64,000 nucleotides of DNA from Eubacterium brachy ATCC 33089 (GTDB lineage Bacteria > Bacillota > Clostridia > Peptostreptococcales > Anaerovoracaceae). The stretch is from positions 372,001 to 436,000 of the forward strand of contig KI535284.1 of assembly GCA_000488855.1 (NCBI GenBank), in the 5' to 3' direction. The notes under the pieces were generated by a model. The model saw only the letters and a list, made by a program, of their open reading frames with translations. It did no database searches and was not told the DNA's origin. The position numbers and the translations under genes were made by a program. This document shows, piece after piece, positions 27,822-35,397 of this stretch. Within the stretch, counting starts at the first letter, position 1. Every line of letters starts with the position of its first letter.

Positions 27822-28199
27822 GGGGTATTCACACAATTATTCCACTAAGTCATAAAATTCTCTCTGTAAAGAAACGATATCTTTTTATTAAACCATCATA
27901 CATCGGCACCATTTCATAATGATTATGGTATAGACTAATTTCTCTTCCAATTCAATGCATAGCGTTATGTTGCCTTCACTACATACCACCACGCACATTC
28001 ATATTGAGACGATTCTAGATTGACTTAATTCATGATTATGCATTCTTGAGGTGTCTCCACGCTGCTAAATATAACGTGTTATACCTGTTATTTAACAAAA
28101 ATGCAGACAATTTTTAATGTCTGCATTTGATACTGTTACAATCTACGGCTTAATTTTTTCTCTGTCATTTTTAATTATCATGTAACTTTCCTTCTTCAT
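27822..28199. other. Intergenic region between the lipoprotein gene and the rimP promoter
   Basis: About 380 bp without a convincing gene. The right part holds the terminator of the lipoprotein gene. The remaining 250 bases have no ORF, repeat or known RNA motif that I recognise. Confidence 0.6.
28088..28128 (-). terminator. Terminator of the lipoprotein gene
   Basis: AAATGCAGACA (28099-28109) and TGTCTGCATTT (28118-28128) form a perfect 11-bp stem with an 8-base loop. On the minus strand TTTTTGTTAAAT follows. Confidence 0.85.
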
Positions 28200-29000
28200 T
28201 TAATGATCTGCTGCTGTCGTTATTTTAGGTAGCTTTATTTCCGGAACTTCATTGATATCAGAATACTTTGTTGTGAATTCGAAATCGATAGGCACTGAAT
28301 TACCATTCCGAGAAATTGTAATTTTAGCCTTTATTTCACATTCTGTCGGTACAAATGACTTTTTATCAATTACGTATTTGATGTCAATTTTTTCAATTTT
28401 CATATTTTCAGTTACTTGTTTTGCACCCGGTTGACTTAACTCCATAATTTTTTTGAAAGGATTATGTACAGAATCATCATTTCCTGAGTAAGTAGCTTCA
28501 TAGCTTGAATCTTTCTGTTCTACCTTCAAATTCTTTTTAACGGAAGTCAAAAGCTCTATGATGCTTTCAAAATTTGCAAGACTTTTTCTGTCTATGTACT
28601 TTTTGCTGAATTCCTTCTCAGCCTTATACCATTTATCTGTCTTTAGATTATGAACATACATATTATCTCCTGCAATATAAAACATACTCTCAGTTTTTTT
28701 ACCGGATACATCCAACTTATTGCTCATTTTAACAACAAATGGATCCTTAGTCATCGATGTGTCCATATTTACATCTGTAGTTACACTTTTACCTGAAATG
28801 TCAATAATCGCTTTACTTTGAATTTTTCCATTTGCACTTTTTACTGATTTTGCAGCCTCTTCCGCCTTCTTAACGAGTTCTTCATTTTTTATTTTATCAG
28901 AAGTAGTCTTATTATTGTTATCCTTAGATGAACAACCTACCGCTACAATAGAAACCGAAAAAATAACTAAAGCTATTAAAATTTTTTGCACCTTTTTCAC
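28200..29000 (-). CDS. Lipoprotein, DUF6612-like
   Basis: Protein of about 266 residues. The signal peptide KKVQKILIALVIFSVSIVAVGC ends in a lipobox AVGC, so it should be a surface lipoprotein. The mature part starts with a Ser/Asn/Lys linker and then shows KVMSNKLDVSG-like and DNMYVHNLKTDKWYKAEKEF segments, as in DUF6612 and LolA/LppX-like lipoproteins that fold as half beta-barrels. The ligand is unknown. I infer a GTG start at 29000, since AGGAGG lies six bases before it; upstream TTG codons sit within the ribosome site. It is a single-gene unit. Confidence 0.75.
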   Translation of the reverse strand: MKKVQKILIALVIFSVSIVAVGCSSKDNNNKTTSDKIKNEELVKKAEEAAKSVKSANGKIQSKAIIDISGKSVTTDVNMDTSMTKDPFVVKMSNKLDVSGKKTESMFYIAGDNMYVHNLKTDKWYKAEKEFSKKYIDRKSLANFESIIELLTSVKKNLKVEQKDSSYEATYSGNDDSVHNPFKKIMELSQPGAKQVTENMKIEKIDIKYVIDKKSFVPTECEIKAKITISRNGNSVPIDFEFTTKYSDINEVPEIKLPKITTAADH

Positions 29001-29379
29001 ATTAAACCTCCTCAACAATTGTATAAGATTGTTCTTAATCTAACAACTTAAATCATGAAAAACAACCTTGAAATTTTATTTTTAATATACTGATATTGTA
29101 AGTTATTTTTTTTTTAAAGTAAATACGTCCTCGCTTTTATTCACATATCTAGTCTAAGATTAGTTGAAACTTGTTTTACCGAATAGCTTTCTATTTTTTA
29201 TTTTTTGTCACATATGTATTATATACTAACATGTTCACATAATCATTCCACAAATTTCCACACCAAATTTTGATCTCATCCTAGATGATATCATTTTGTA
29301 AAAATATCACTCTGACATATAACCTTGTGCGTATCATGGAAGTTGATTCACTTTCATCTCACGATTAAAACATACATCG
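29001..29379. other. AT-rich intergenic region
   Basis: About 380 bp with no gene. Close to the lipoprotein start there is a small inverted repeat AACAAT-N8-ATTGTT (about 29013-29032). A possible weak promoter (TTACAA, 17 bases, TAAAAT) lies near 29075-29105 on the minus strand. Nothing else stands out. Confidence 0.5.
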
Positions 29380-29973
29380 TTACGTTATCTTCGACACATA
29401 CCACCAAAATTTCTTTTTGTACATTTTATGTTCAAATAATCTCATTATGCTCGCTGTGATATAAAATATCACTAGTCCTATAGCTCCACCTGCAAAATTA
29501 CATATAACATCATCTATATCTATAGTTCTGAAAAAGCCGTTTCCTATGATATTGACCATGAGCTGACCTGTTTCTATAGCCAGTCCGAAACACAGACACA
29601 ATATCATATTCTTCAGAATGCTCCTCTTTTTAATAAATGGAATCAGCATTCCGAAAGGAATTGCCATTATTATGTTAAGCAGCTGATCCCTTCTAAATGG
29701 TCCGTCGAAAATCTTTAAATTTATCATCGATTTATACGGGGATCTATCGAATTTGTCTAAAGTGAAATTGAACAGATTCTTTATGTCAAAGGTCTCCAGA
29801 GGTATTTTATCAAATGTTACTGATATAACACAAATTAAATATGCGAGCATCACAATCTGAAATATCCCTTTGCTCTTATTTGCATACCACTTTCTCGTAA
29901 ATCCTAAAATTAAAAACGTGATTATTACGAATATATTTATCACAACAGACACTTCAATTCCGTATATATTCAT
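29380..29973 (-). CDS. VanZ-like membrane protein
   Basis: Protein of 197 residues with about five membrane segments. Motifs of the VanZ family are present: RDQLLNIIMAIPFGMLIPFI, GLAIETGQLMV and RTIDIDDVICNFAGGAIGL. VanZ proteins are widespread in Firmicutes and only some affect glycopeptide tolerance; there are no van genes here. The ATG at 29973 has AGGAGAAG upstream; a TTG 21 bases earlier is unlikely. Confidence 0.85.
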   Translation of the reverse strand: MNIYGIEVSVVINIFVIITFLILGFTRKWYANKSKGIFQIVMLAYLICVISVTFDKIPLETFDIKNLFNFTLDKFDRSPYKSMINLKIFDGPFRRDQLLNIIMAIPFGMLIPFIKKRSILKNMILCLCFGLAIETGQLMVNIIGNGFFRTIDIDDVICNFAGGAIGLVIFYITASIMRLFEHKMYKKKFWWYVSKIT

Positions 29974-30008
29974 ATTATCTTCTCCTATTGACAATTCGAT
30001 ACTTATAA

Positions 30009-30036
30009 TAAAAAAGCGAATACCCTGGTACTCGCT
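30009..30036 (-). terminator. Terminator of the tRNA operon
   Basis: On the minus strand AGCGAGTACC and GGTATTCGCT pair with a short loop, followed by TTTTTATT. It lies ten bases after the CCA end of tRNA-fMet. Confidence 0.85.
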
Positions 30037-30045
30037 GTGTTTTTG

Positions 30046-30121
30046 TGGTTGCGGGGACAGGACTTGAACCTGCGACCTTCGGGTTATGAGCCCGACAAGC
30101 TACCAACTGCTCCACCCCGCG
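30046..30121 (-). tRNA. tRNA-fMet (CAT), initiator
   Basis: A 76-nt cloverleaf starting CGCGGGG and ending CCCCGCA-ACCA. The C1:A72 mismatch and the three G-C pairs of the anticodon stem (GGG...CCC around CTCATAA) mark it as the initiator tRNA. CCA is encoded. Confidence 0.93.
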
Positions 30122-30149
30122 TCATCGTATTATTCAATTTATTTTAAAC

Positions 30150-30238
30150 TGGTGCCGGAGACCGGGGTCGAACCGGTACGCCCAATTAAGAGCACAGGAT
30201 TTTAAGTCCTGGGCGTCTGCCAATTCCGCCACTCCGGC
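30150..30238 (-). tRNA. tRNA-Leu (TAA)
   Basis: An 89-nt class II tRNA, start GCCGGAG and end CTCCGGC-ACCA. The anticodon loop CTTAAAA gives TAA. The long variable arm (TGTGCTCTTAATTGGGCGTA region) is typical of Leu. CCA is encoded. Confidence 0.93.
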
Positions 30239-30253
30239 AATTCAAAATAAAAT

Positions 30254-30328
30254 TGGCTCCAAGGGTGGGGCTCGAACCCACAGCCTACCGGTTAACAGCC
30301 GGTTGCTCCACCTTTGAGCTACCTTGGA
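30254..30328 (-). tRNA. tRNA-Asn (GTT)
   Basis: A 75-nt tRNA, start TCCAAGG and end CCTTGGA-GCCA, with anticodon loop CTGTTAA. CCA is encoded. It is the first tRNA of the cluster. Confidence 0.93.
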
Positions 30329-30356
30329 ACGCCTTGCCTATTTAACAACACTAGTT

Positions 30357-30385
30357 ATTATACGGTATAACCCACTAATTGTCAA
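30357..30385 (-). promoter_or_regulatory. Consensus promoter of the tRNA operon
   Basis: TTGACA (30385-30380), 17 bases, TATAAT (30362-30357): a perfect sigma-A promoter on the minus strand. Its -35 lies inside the 3' end of the TPR gene, whose stop is at 30375. Confidence 0.9.
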
Positions 30386-31424
30386 TACTTATTTCCCTAA
30401 AATTATCCACTATTATGGTTTTTTTCTTCAGGTATTTTCGCTTATTTTCTTCGTCGTCCAAGGCTCCGTATACCCTTATTAACCCGTCAATCGCTCCTAT
30501 ATTTCCTGCGTTCAGCTTTAGGGAATTCTTATAGCTTTCCACAGCCTTTTCATATTCACCCAATTCTTCCTGTGCCATTCCTATATAAAAATGTAACGGC
30601 CACCAACTTTTATACTCCGAATTTACAAATCTGAGCAATATGTTATATCCTTCTCCATAGCTGCCTTTTATGATCAAGTTGCAACCTTTTTCTATAACCC
30701 TCGGTTCTTGAATTTGTCTGAGCCTTTCTGAAATATCGATTATAGCATCTTGATTATCGCCTATCTCCAAGTATTTTTCCCATGAAATGCCCGCCTTTTC
30801 ATACAAACCCATATTTAAGTATGCATATCCCAAAAAGTAGTATCCGTCTTGAAAATCCGGATATGCCAACGTCAATTCTTCAAACGCCTCTATGGATTCC
30901 GCCTTGAACATTCCAATTTCTTCTTCATCATCACTTTTCATGTAGATATCTCTGCACACTCTCGCATAGTTATACACAGCCTCTAAAGTATTAGGTATTA
31001 TTCTCAATGCACTTCTGAAAAATATACATGATTTTTCCAATTCTCCGTCATTTGCCGCATTTACACCTGCTGTAACGAGATCTCCAACTAAATTTTTATC
31101 AAAGTACTCAGATATGAACTTTACATATTTATCCGAATATTTAAAGTCTGAATTGCATCCTACCACAAAAACCATATTTTCAGCAATTTTAGTTATGGAA
31201 ATCTTCCCGTTATCCTTTGAAAAATCTTCTAAATTTTCCGGTCTGATGGGAATTTTAAGATCCTCGTCAGTCGAAAATCCCATTTTCATGGTAAAATCTT
31301 TAGATAATCCGACATACAAGTACGTACTCATGTACTTGTCGAAATATTTATTCAACCGGTTTCCCTTTTCTATTGTATAAGGAATTCTGGCATCGTTATC
31401 TTTCACTCTGCTTAAAGTTTCCAT
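30375..31424 (-). CDS. TPR-repeat protein
   Basis: Protein of about 349 residues. The first 120 residues have no clear match. After that come tetratricopeptide repeats, for example QDGYYFLGYAYLNMGLYEKA and HFYIGMAQEELGEYEKAVES, the latter followed by YKNSLKLNAGNIGAIDGL. TPRs usually bind partner proteins; the partner is unknown. No signal peptide or membrane segment is seen, so it should be cytoplasmic. The start is uncertain: ATG at 31424 is preceded by AGAAG; a GTG eight codons upstream has no ribosome site. Confidence 0.72.
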   Translation of the reverse strand: METLSRVKDNDARIPYTIEKGNRLNKYFDKYMSTYLYVGLSKDFTMKMGFSTDEDLKIPIRPENLEDFSKDNGKISITKIAENMVFVVGCNSDFKYSDKYVKFISEYFDKNLVGDLVTAGVNAANDGELEKSCIFFRSALRIIPNTLEAVYNYARVCRDIYMKSDDEEEIGMFKAESIEAFEELTLAYPDFQDGYYFLGYAYLNMGLYEKAGISWEKYLEIGDNQDAIIDISERLRQIQEPRVIEKGCNLIIKGSYGEGYNILLRFVNSEYKSWWPLHFYIGMAQEELGEYEKAVESYKNSLKLNAGNIGAIDGLIRVYGALDDEENKRKYLKKKTIIVDNFREISIDN

Positions 31425-31466
31425 ATTCTTTTCACTTCTTCTTTCCACGTTTTATTTTTCAGCTAT

Positions 31467-32345
31467 CTATAAAGCTCTAAATCTCTCATCTTTCAATAGA
31501 TTTAAATTCTCTGATGCCTTTTTTAGCTGTTTCAAAAATTTTCCCTTGTCTTTCGGCAAATCGCCTCTCAACGTTACGTAATTTGAAGCATGATTGCTCC
31601 TAAAAACACATGGCTTATCTTCAGGCACATTTATGTTCTCCATCATCAAGAGGGATTCAAGAACCACTTCTTCCGGTGATAAAAGCTGAAAACTGCCGTC
31701 CAACACATCCTTATACATCGGTGCCGATTCTTCTAAAAGCAAAGTCAATACACCGACATACGATGCACCCATTTCACTTATCATCGTTCCCGTTTCAACG
31801 GCGTGTTCTTTCCAATGTTTTTTCCCTCCTAAACCCGAGATAAATGTTACCGAAGCCTTTATTCCGGATTTTTCAATTTTTTTGACAGCTTCGATGATTT
31901 CCTGTCTCGTCGCACCCTTTTCGATATTTTTCAACACTTCATCCGAGCCCGATTCAGCTCCTATGTATATAAATTCGACACCTTTTTTCTTCAGTTCCAA
32001 AAGTTCTTCATCTCTTTTATTCAAAACATCCTTCGGCGATCCATACATGCTGACTCTGGACACTTCCGGCAAAATTTCAAAGACCTTTTCGATTATGTAA
32101 ACCAATTTATCATTAGGCAGACATAATGCATCTCCATCGCATAAAAATACTCTGTCTATGTATTTAAAATACTCCCTTGCCATATGCAAATCTTCTATTA
32201 CTTCCTCCACAGGTCTGATTCTAAAAGGTTTTTCTCTGTACATGCTACAAAATCTGCACCTGTTGTGAGCACAACCCAAAGTCACCTGTAAAAGATAACT
32301 TCGCGCCTCGCTTGGCGGTCTATAAATACTTCCTTTATACCTCAT
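31467..32345 (-). CDS. Radical SAM protein of unknown function (CX4CX2C type)
   Basis: Protein of 292 residues. The cluster motif is GCAHNRCRFC, with four residues between the first and second cysteines rather than the usual three. Similar GCSHNxCxFC motifs occur in a Firmicute family of B12-domain-free radical SAM proteins. FLCDGDALCLP, YIGAESGSDEVL (the GE-like SAM contact) and VTFISGLGG follow. The substrate is not known. It starts seven bases after the argS stop and may be co-transcribed with it. Confidence 0.82.
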   Translation of the reverse strand: MRYKGSIYRPPSEARSYLLQVTLGCAHNRCRFCSMYREKPFRIRPVEEVIEDLHMAREYFKYIDRVFLCDGDALCLPNDKLVYIIEKVFEILPEVSRVSMYGSPKDVLNKRDEELLELKKKGVEFIYIGAESGSDEVLKNIEKGATRQEIIEAVKKIEKSGIKASVTFISGLGGKKHWKEHAVETGTMISEMGASYVGVLTLLLEESAPMYKDVLDGSFQLLSPEEVVLESLLMMENINVPEDKPCVFRSNHASNYVTLRGDLPKDKGKFLKQLKKASENLNLLKDERFRAL

Positions 32346-32351
32346 AATTTC

Positions 32352-34070
32352 CTACATCCTCTCAGGAGCTTTTATTCCAAGAAGAGCAAGTCCGTTTTTG
32401 ATAGCATTCTTCGTTGCGATCACAAGAGTCAATCTGCTGACAGTCCCTGTTGCATCTCCCTGTAAAATTCTCTCCTCATTGTAAAATCTGTTAAAACCTT
32501 GTGCTATTTTCACTACATGCCTGGTTACTACAGAGGGCTCATATCTATCTGCAGCTTCTTTTATCACCTCCGGCATGTTATGAATCAATTTTGCGAGTTC
32601 ATACATCGTGTCCGAAGTCAATTTTTCGTAGTCGATATTGTCCAGATTTTTCGCCTTAGAAACCATATCCTTACCGGCTTTTCTCAAAAGGCTGCAACTC
32701 CTGGCATGAGTGTATTGAACGTAAGGTCCCGTTTCTCCTTCAAAATTTAGCACCTTATCCCAATCAAATGTATAATCTTTAATTCTGTTGTGTGCCAACT
32801 CATTGAACACTACTGCACCGATTCCTACTTCCTCAGCTACCCTATCAATATTCTCAGACACCACACCCTTTTCCACTACAACTTCTCTGGTTTTTTCCAC
32901 GGCCTTATTCAACACATCTTCCAAAAACACAACTCTGCCCTTTCTGGTAGATAGAGTTCCTTCTGCCAAGCTCACCATTCCGAATTGTACGTGTATGCAA
33001 TTTTGAGCCCATTGATTTCCCATCAGTTCCATTACTTTAAATAACTGTTTAAAGTGAAGATCTTGCTGGGAAGCAACGACATAAAGGCATTTATAAAAAT
33101 CGTACGTATCCTTCCTGTACAAAGCTGCTGCAATATCTCTCGTTATATATAGTGTTGATCCGTCGGATTTTTTCACCAGTGCCGGAGCCAATCCGAACTG
33201 ATCCAAGTCGACTATTATGCTGTTCTGTGATTCTTTTAGAAGCCCTTTTTCTTCCAGTTGTGCAACGGCTGCCGGTATTTTATCCGAATAAAATGATTCC
33301 CCTGCATACGAGTCAAACTGAATATTCAACATTTTATACACTTTTTCAAATTCTTTCAGAGACTCTTCTTTAAACCACTTCCAAAGTGCCACTTCCTCAG
33401 CTTCTCCATTTTCCAATTTGACGAAAACCCTTCTCGCCTCCTCATCCAGTTCCGGATTCTTTCCAGCCTCCTCGTGAAACTTAGTATAGTAAGACAACAG
33501 CGTTTTTATAGGCTCTCTCTGCACGTCTTCCTTATTGCCCCACTTTCTATATGCGACTATCATCTTCCCGAACTGAGTTCCATAATCACCCAAATGATTT
33601 ATTCTAACCACATCATACCCTAAATTTTTATATATCAAATACAGGGCATTTCCGATTACGGTAGATCTTATATGTCCTATGTGAAACGGTTTTGCAATAT
33701 TAGGAGATGAATAATCCACCAGAACCTTTTTCCCTTCCCCTTCGTTGCTCTTCGTAAAGGAATCCCCTTTCAGCACGGCATCTTCTATTACGTCCTTTAT
33801 GAAATCCGTTCTTTTAATCTTTATGTTCACATAAGCGTTCACATTTTCCACAGACTCAAACATGGGATTTTTTTGCAGTTTCTCAGCAATTTCAGCCGCT
33901 ATTGCATCAGGGGCTTTTCTGAATTCCTTCGCCAACCTGAAACAGGGAAAGGCATAGTCTCCCATCTTTTCATCTGTTGGAACCTCTATTAAACTTGCTA
34001 CATCGAGATTTTCAATTTCTCCAATTTCGTTTGATATGATCTCTCCTATTAAACTCCTGTAATTTTTCAT
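32352..34070 (-). CDS. argS: Arginine--tRNA ligase
   Basis: Class I synthetase of 572 residues. SSPNIAKPFHIGHIRSTVIG contains HIGH, and the KMSKS-like loop is LSTRKGRVV. The N-terminal Add-1 domain and the C-terminal DALR anticodon domain (VVTRHVVKIAQGFNRFYNEE) are present. Length is typical. No T-box leader was seen in the 94-base gap before it. Confidence 0.97.
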   Translation of the reverse strand: MKNYRSLIGEIISNEIGEIENLDVASLIEVPTDEKMGDYAFPCFRLAKEFRKAPDAIAAEIAEKLQKNPMFESVENVNAYVNIKIKRTDFIKDVIEDAVLKGDSFTKSNEGEGKKVLVDYSSPNIAKPFHIGHIRSTVIGNALYLIYKNLGYDVVRINHLGDYGTQFGKMIVAYRKWGNKEDVQREPIKTLLSYYTKFHEEAGKNPELDEEARRVFVKLENGEAEEVALWKWFKEESLKEFEKVYKMLNIQFDSYAGESFYSDKIPAAVAQLEEKGLLKESQNSIIVDLDQFGLAPALVKKSDGSTLYITRDIAAALYRKDTYDFYKCLYVVASQQDLHFKQLFKVMELMGNQWAQNCIHVQFGMVSLAEGTLSTRKGRVVFLEDVLNKAVEKTREVVVEKGVVSENIDRVAEEVGIGAVVFNELAHNRIKDYTFDWDKVLNFEGETGPYVQYTHARSCSLLRKAGKDMVSKAKNLDNIDYEKLTSDTMYELAKLIHNMPEVIKEAADRYEPSVVTRHVVKIAQGFNRFYNEERILQGDATGTVSRLTLVIATKNAIKNGLALLGIKAPERM

Positions 34071-34164
34071 TCAAATCTCCTCTATTTCCACATATCTCAA
34101 AATTTCAACGATATACTCAATTCAACTCGCTAATCGACTGTCCTTCGACGTCCTCACCTCAGGT

Positions 34165-34710
34165 TCAAATTTTCACTCCATCTTCACTGAGTCTCTGCTT
34201 CAGTTCATCTTCCGTTAGAACTTCCAGTTGGCAATTCGGTCCTAATTTTGTTACATTTCTCTGCAAATACTCTGTAAACACTCCATTTCCGCATATCAAT
34301 CTCCCCGTAAATCCTCCGTCGTACACAGTTCCTTTTCCACACGAAGGGCTTTTGCTTTTCATAATAGCACATATCTTCCTCCTGACCGAGATGTCATTTG
34401 TATTCAATTGAGGTGCTGTTGATTCTTTCTCGTTATCCTCTATAAACCTTTTGACCTTTTCAAATGCCTTCTTTGCTCCCAACTGAAATTCTTCTGTAAT
34501 ATCGCATCCGTTCATGTTTATCACCCTACCGTCTTTTATTTCGCAGGGGATTCTCGGTGTAGATAACCCGCCCAGTTCTTCAGGACACAAAGGGATATAT
34601 CTTTTTCCCCGTAAAAATTTTATTACGCTACCGTCTTCTGCATTTCCGCCATCGTATCTACAATTTCTACCTAACAGACAATAGCTCACCAAATATAGCA
34701 CGTCTTTCAT
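34165..34710 (-). CDS. DUF523 family protein (YbbK-like)
   Basis: Protein of 181 residues. VLYLVSYCLLGRNCRYDGG and PLCPEELGGLSTPR match DUF523, as does KSPSCGKGTVYDG. The conserved cysteines (CLLGxxCRYDG, CPE, SPSCG) suggest an iron-sulfur or metal site, but the function is not established. The C-terminal part (about residues 140-181) varies in this family. Confidence 0.85.
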   Translation of the reverse strand: MKDVLYLVSYCLLGRNCRYDGGNAEDGSVIKFLRGKRYIPLCPEELGGLSTPRIPCEIKDGRVINMNGCDITEEFQLGAKKAFEKVKRFIEDNEKESTAPQLNTNDISVRRKICAIMKSKSPSCGKGTVYDGGFTGRLICGNGVFTEYLQRNVTKLGPNCQLEVLTEDELKQRLSEDGVKI

Positions 34711-34849
34711 TATAACATATTACCTCAAGCTTTTGAGCTGTTTTTATTGTGCAACTTTCCGTGAAAACTGCCCCATCAGATTGCACTTCCTCTTATGTCC
34801 AATCGGATTCCACGCTGAGCTCCGCTTCCCACATGATGAACACCTTTTT

Positions 34850-35383
34850 CTACAATTCATATTCAAAGCATATCAAATTCTCCAATATTGCATTTTCAAA
34901 GAAGAATTTCTCTTTTCCCGCATATCTGAATCCCATTTTATCATACATTTTAGCCGCAGGTTCGTTGAATTCATAGGTGTCCAATCTCATGACTTTACAT
35001 CCGATTTTTCTGCCGTATTCCAGTGCGAAATTTACGAATTTCTTGCCCAGTCCCAAGCCCTGACATTTGACATCCAAACACAGAGTGTGAATGACGATTA
35101 CATCTTCCGGTCTATCAATTGAAAACTTCCAATCTATTTTTGAATATTCATCGGGCTGAATGTGATTCAAGATGTAACTCCCTATGACTTTTCCATCCAG
35201 CTCTCCAACGAACAGAGTATCGTTTTCCAGCCCGGCTAACGCATTTTTCTCCGTCGGATAAACTCCTTTTATCCAGTTCGTCACAGTACCGTGCTCAGCC
35301 TCATAGTCCAGAAATTCTTCATAAATCTCCTCTATTCTCTCAATATCTTCTCTCAAAGCCTTTCTTATAACAACTTCTTTCAT
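34850..35383 (-). CDS. GNAT-family N-acetyltransferase
   Basis: Protein of 177 residues beginning MKEVVIRKALREDIERIEE. The acetyl-CoA loop is DVKCQGLGLGKKFVNFALE, followed by NEPAAKMYDKMGFRYAGKE, the C-terminal GNAT signature. The acceptor is unknown. The mutS2 stop is at 35398, and an alternative ATG at 35401 overlaps it as ATGA. I prefer the ATG at 35383, which has GGGAAG upstream. Confidence 0.85.
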   Translation of the reverse strand: MKEVVIRKALREDIERIEEIYEEFLDYEAEHGTVTNWIKGVYPTEKNALAGLENDTLFVGELDGKVIGSYILNHIQPDEYSKIDWKFSIDRPEDVIVIHTLCLDVKCQGLGLGKKFVNFALEYGRKIGCKVMRLDTYEFNEPAAKMYDKMGFRYAGKEKFFFENAILENLICFEYEL

Positions 35384-35397
35384 CTTATCTTCCCATC

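Noticed and set aside
29380-29973. VanZ-like gene as a glycopeptide resistance marker
   Set aside because: There are no vanA, vanH, vanX or regulator genes nearby and VanZ-like proteins are common in sensitive Firmicutes.
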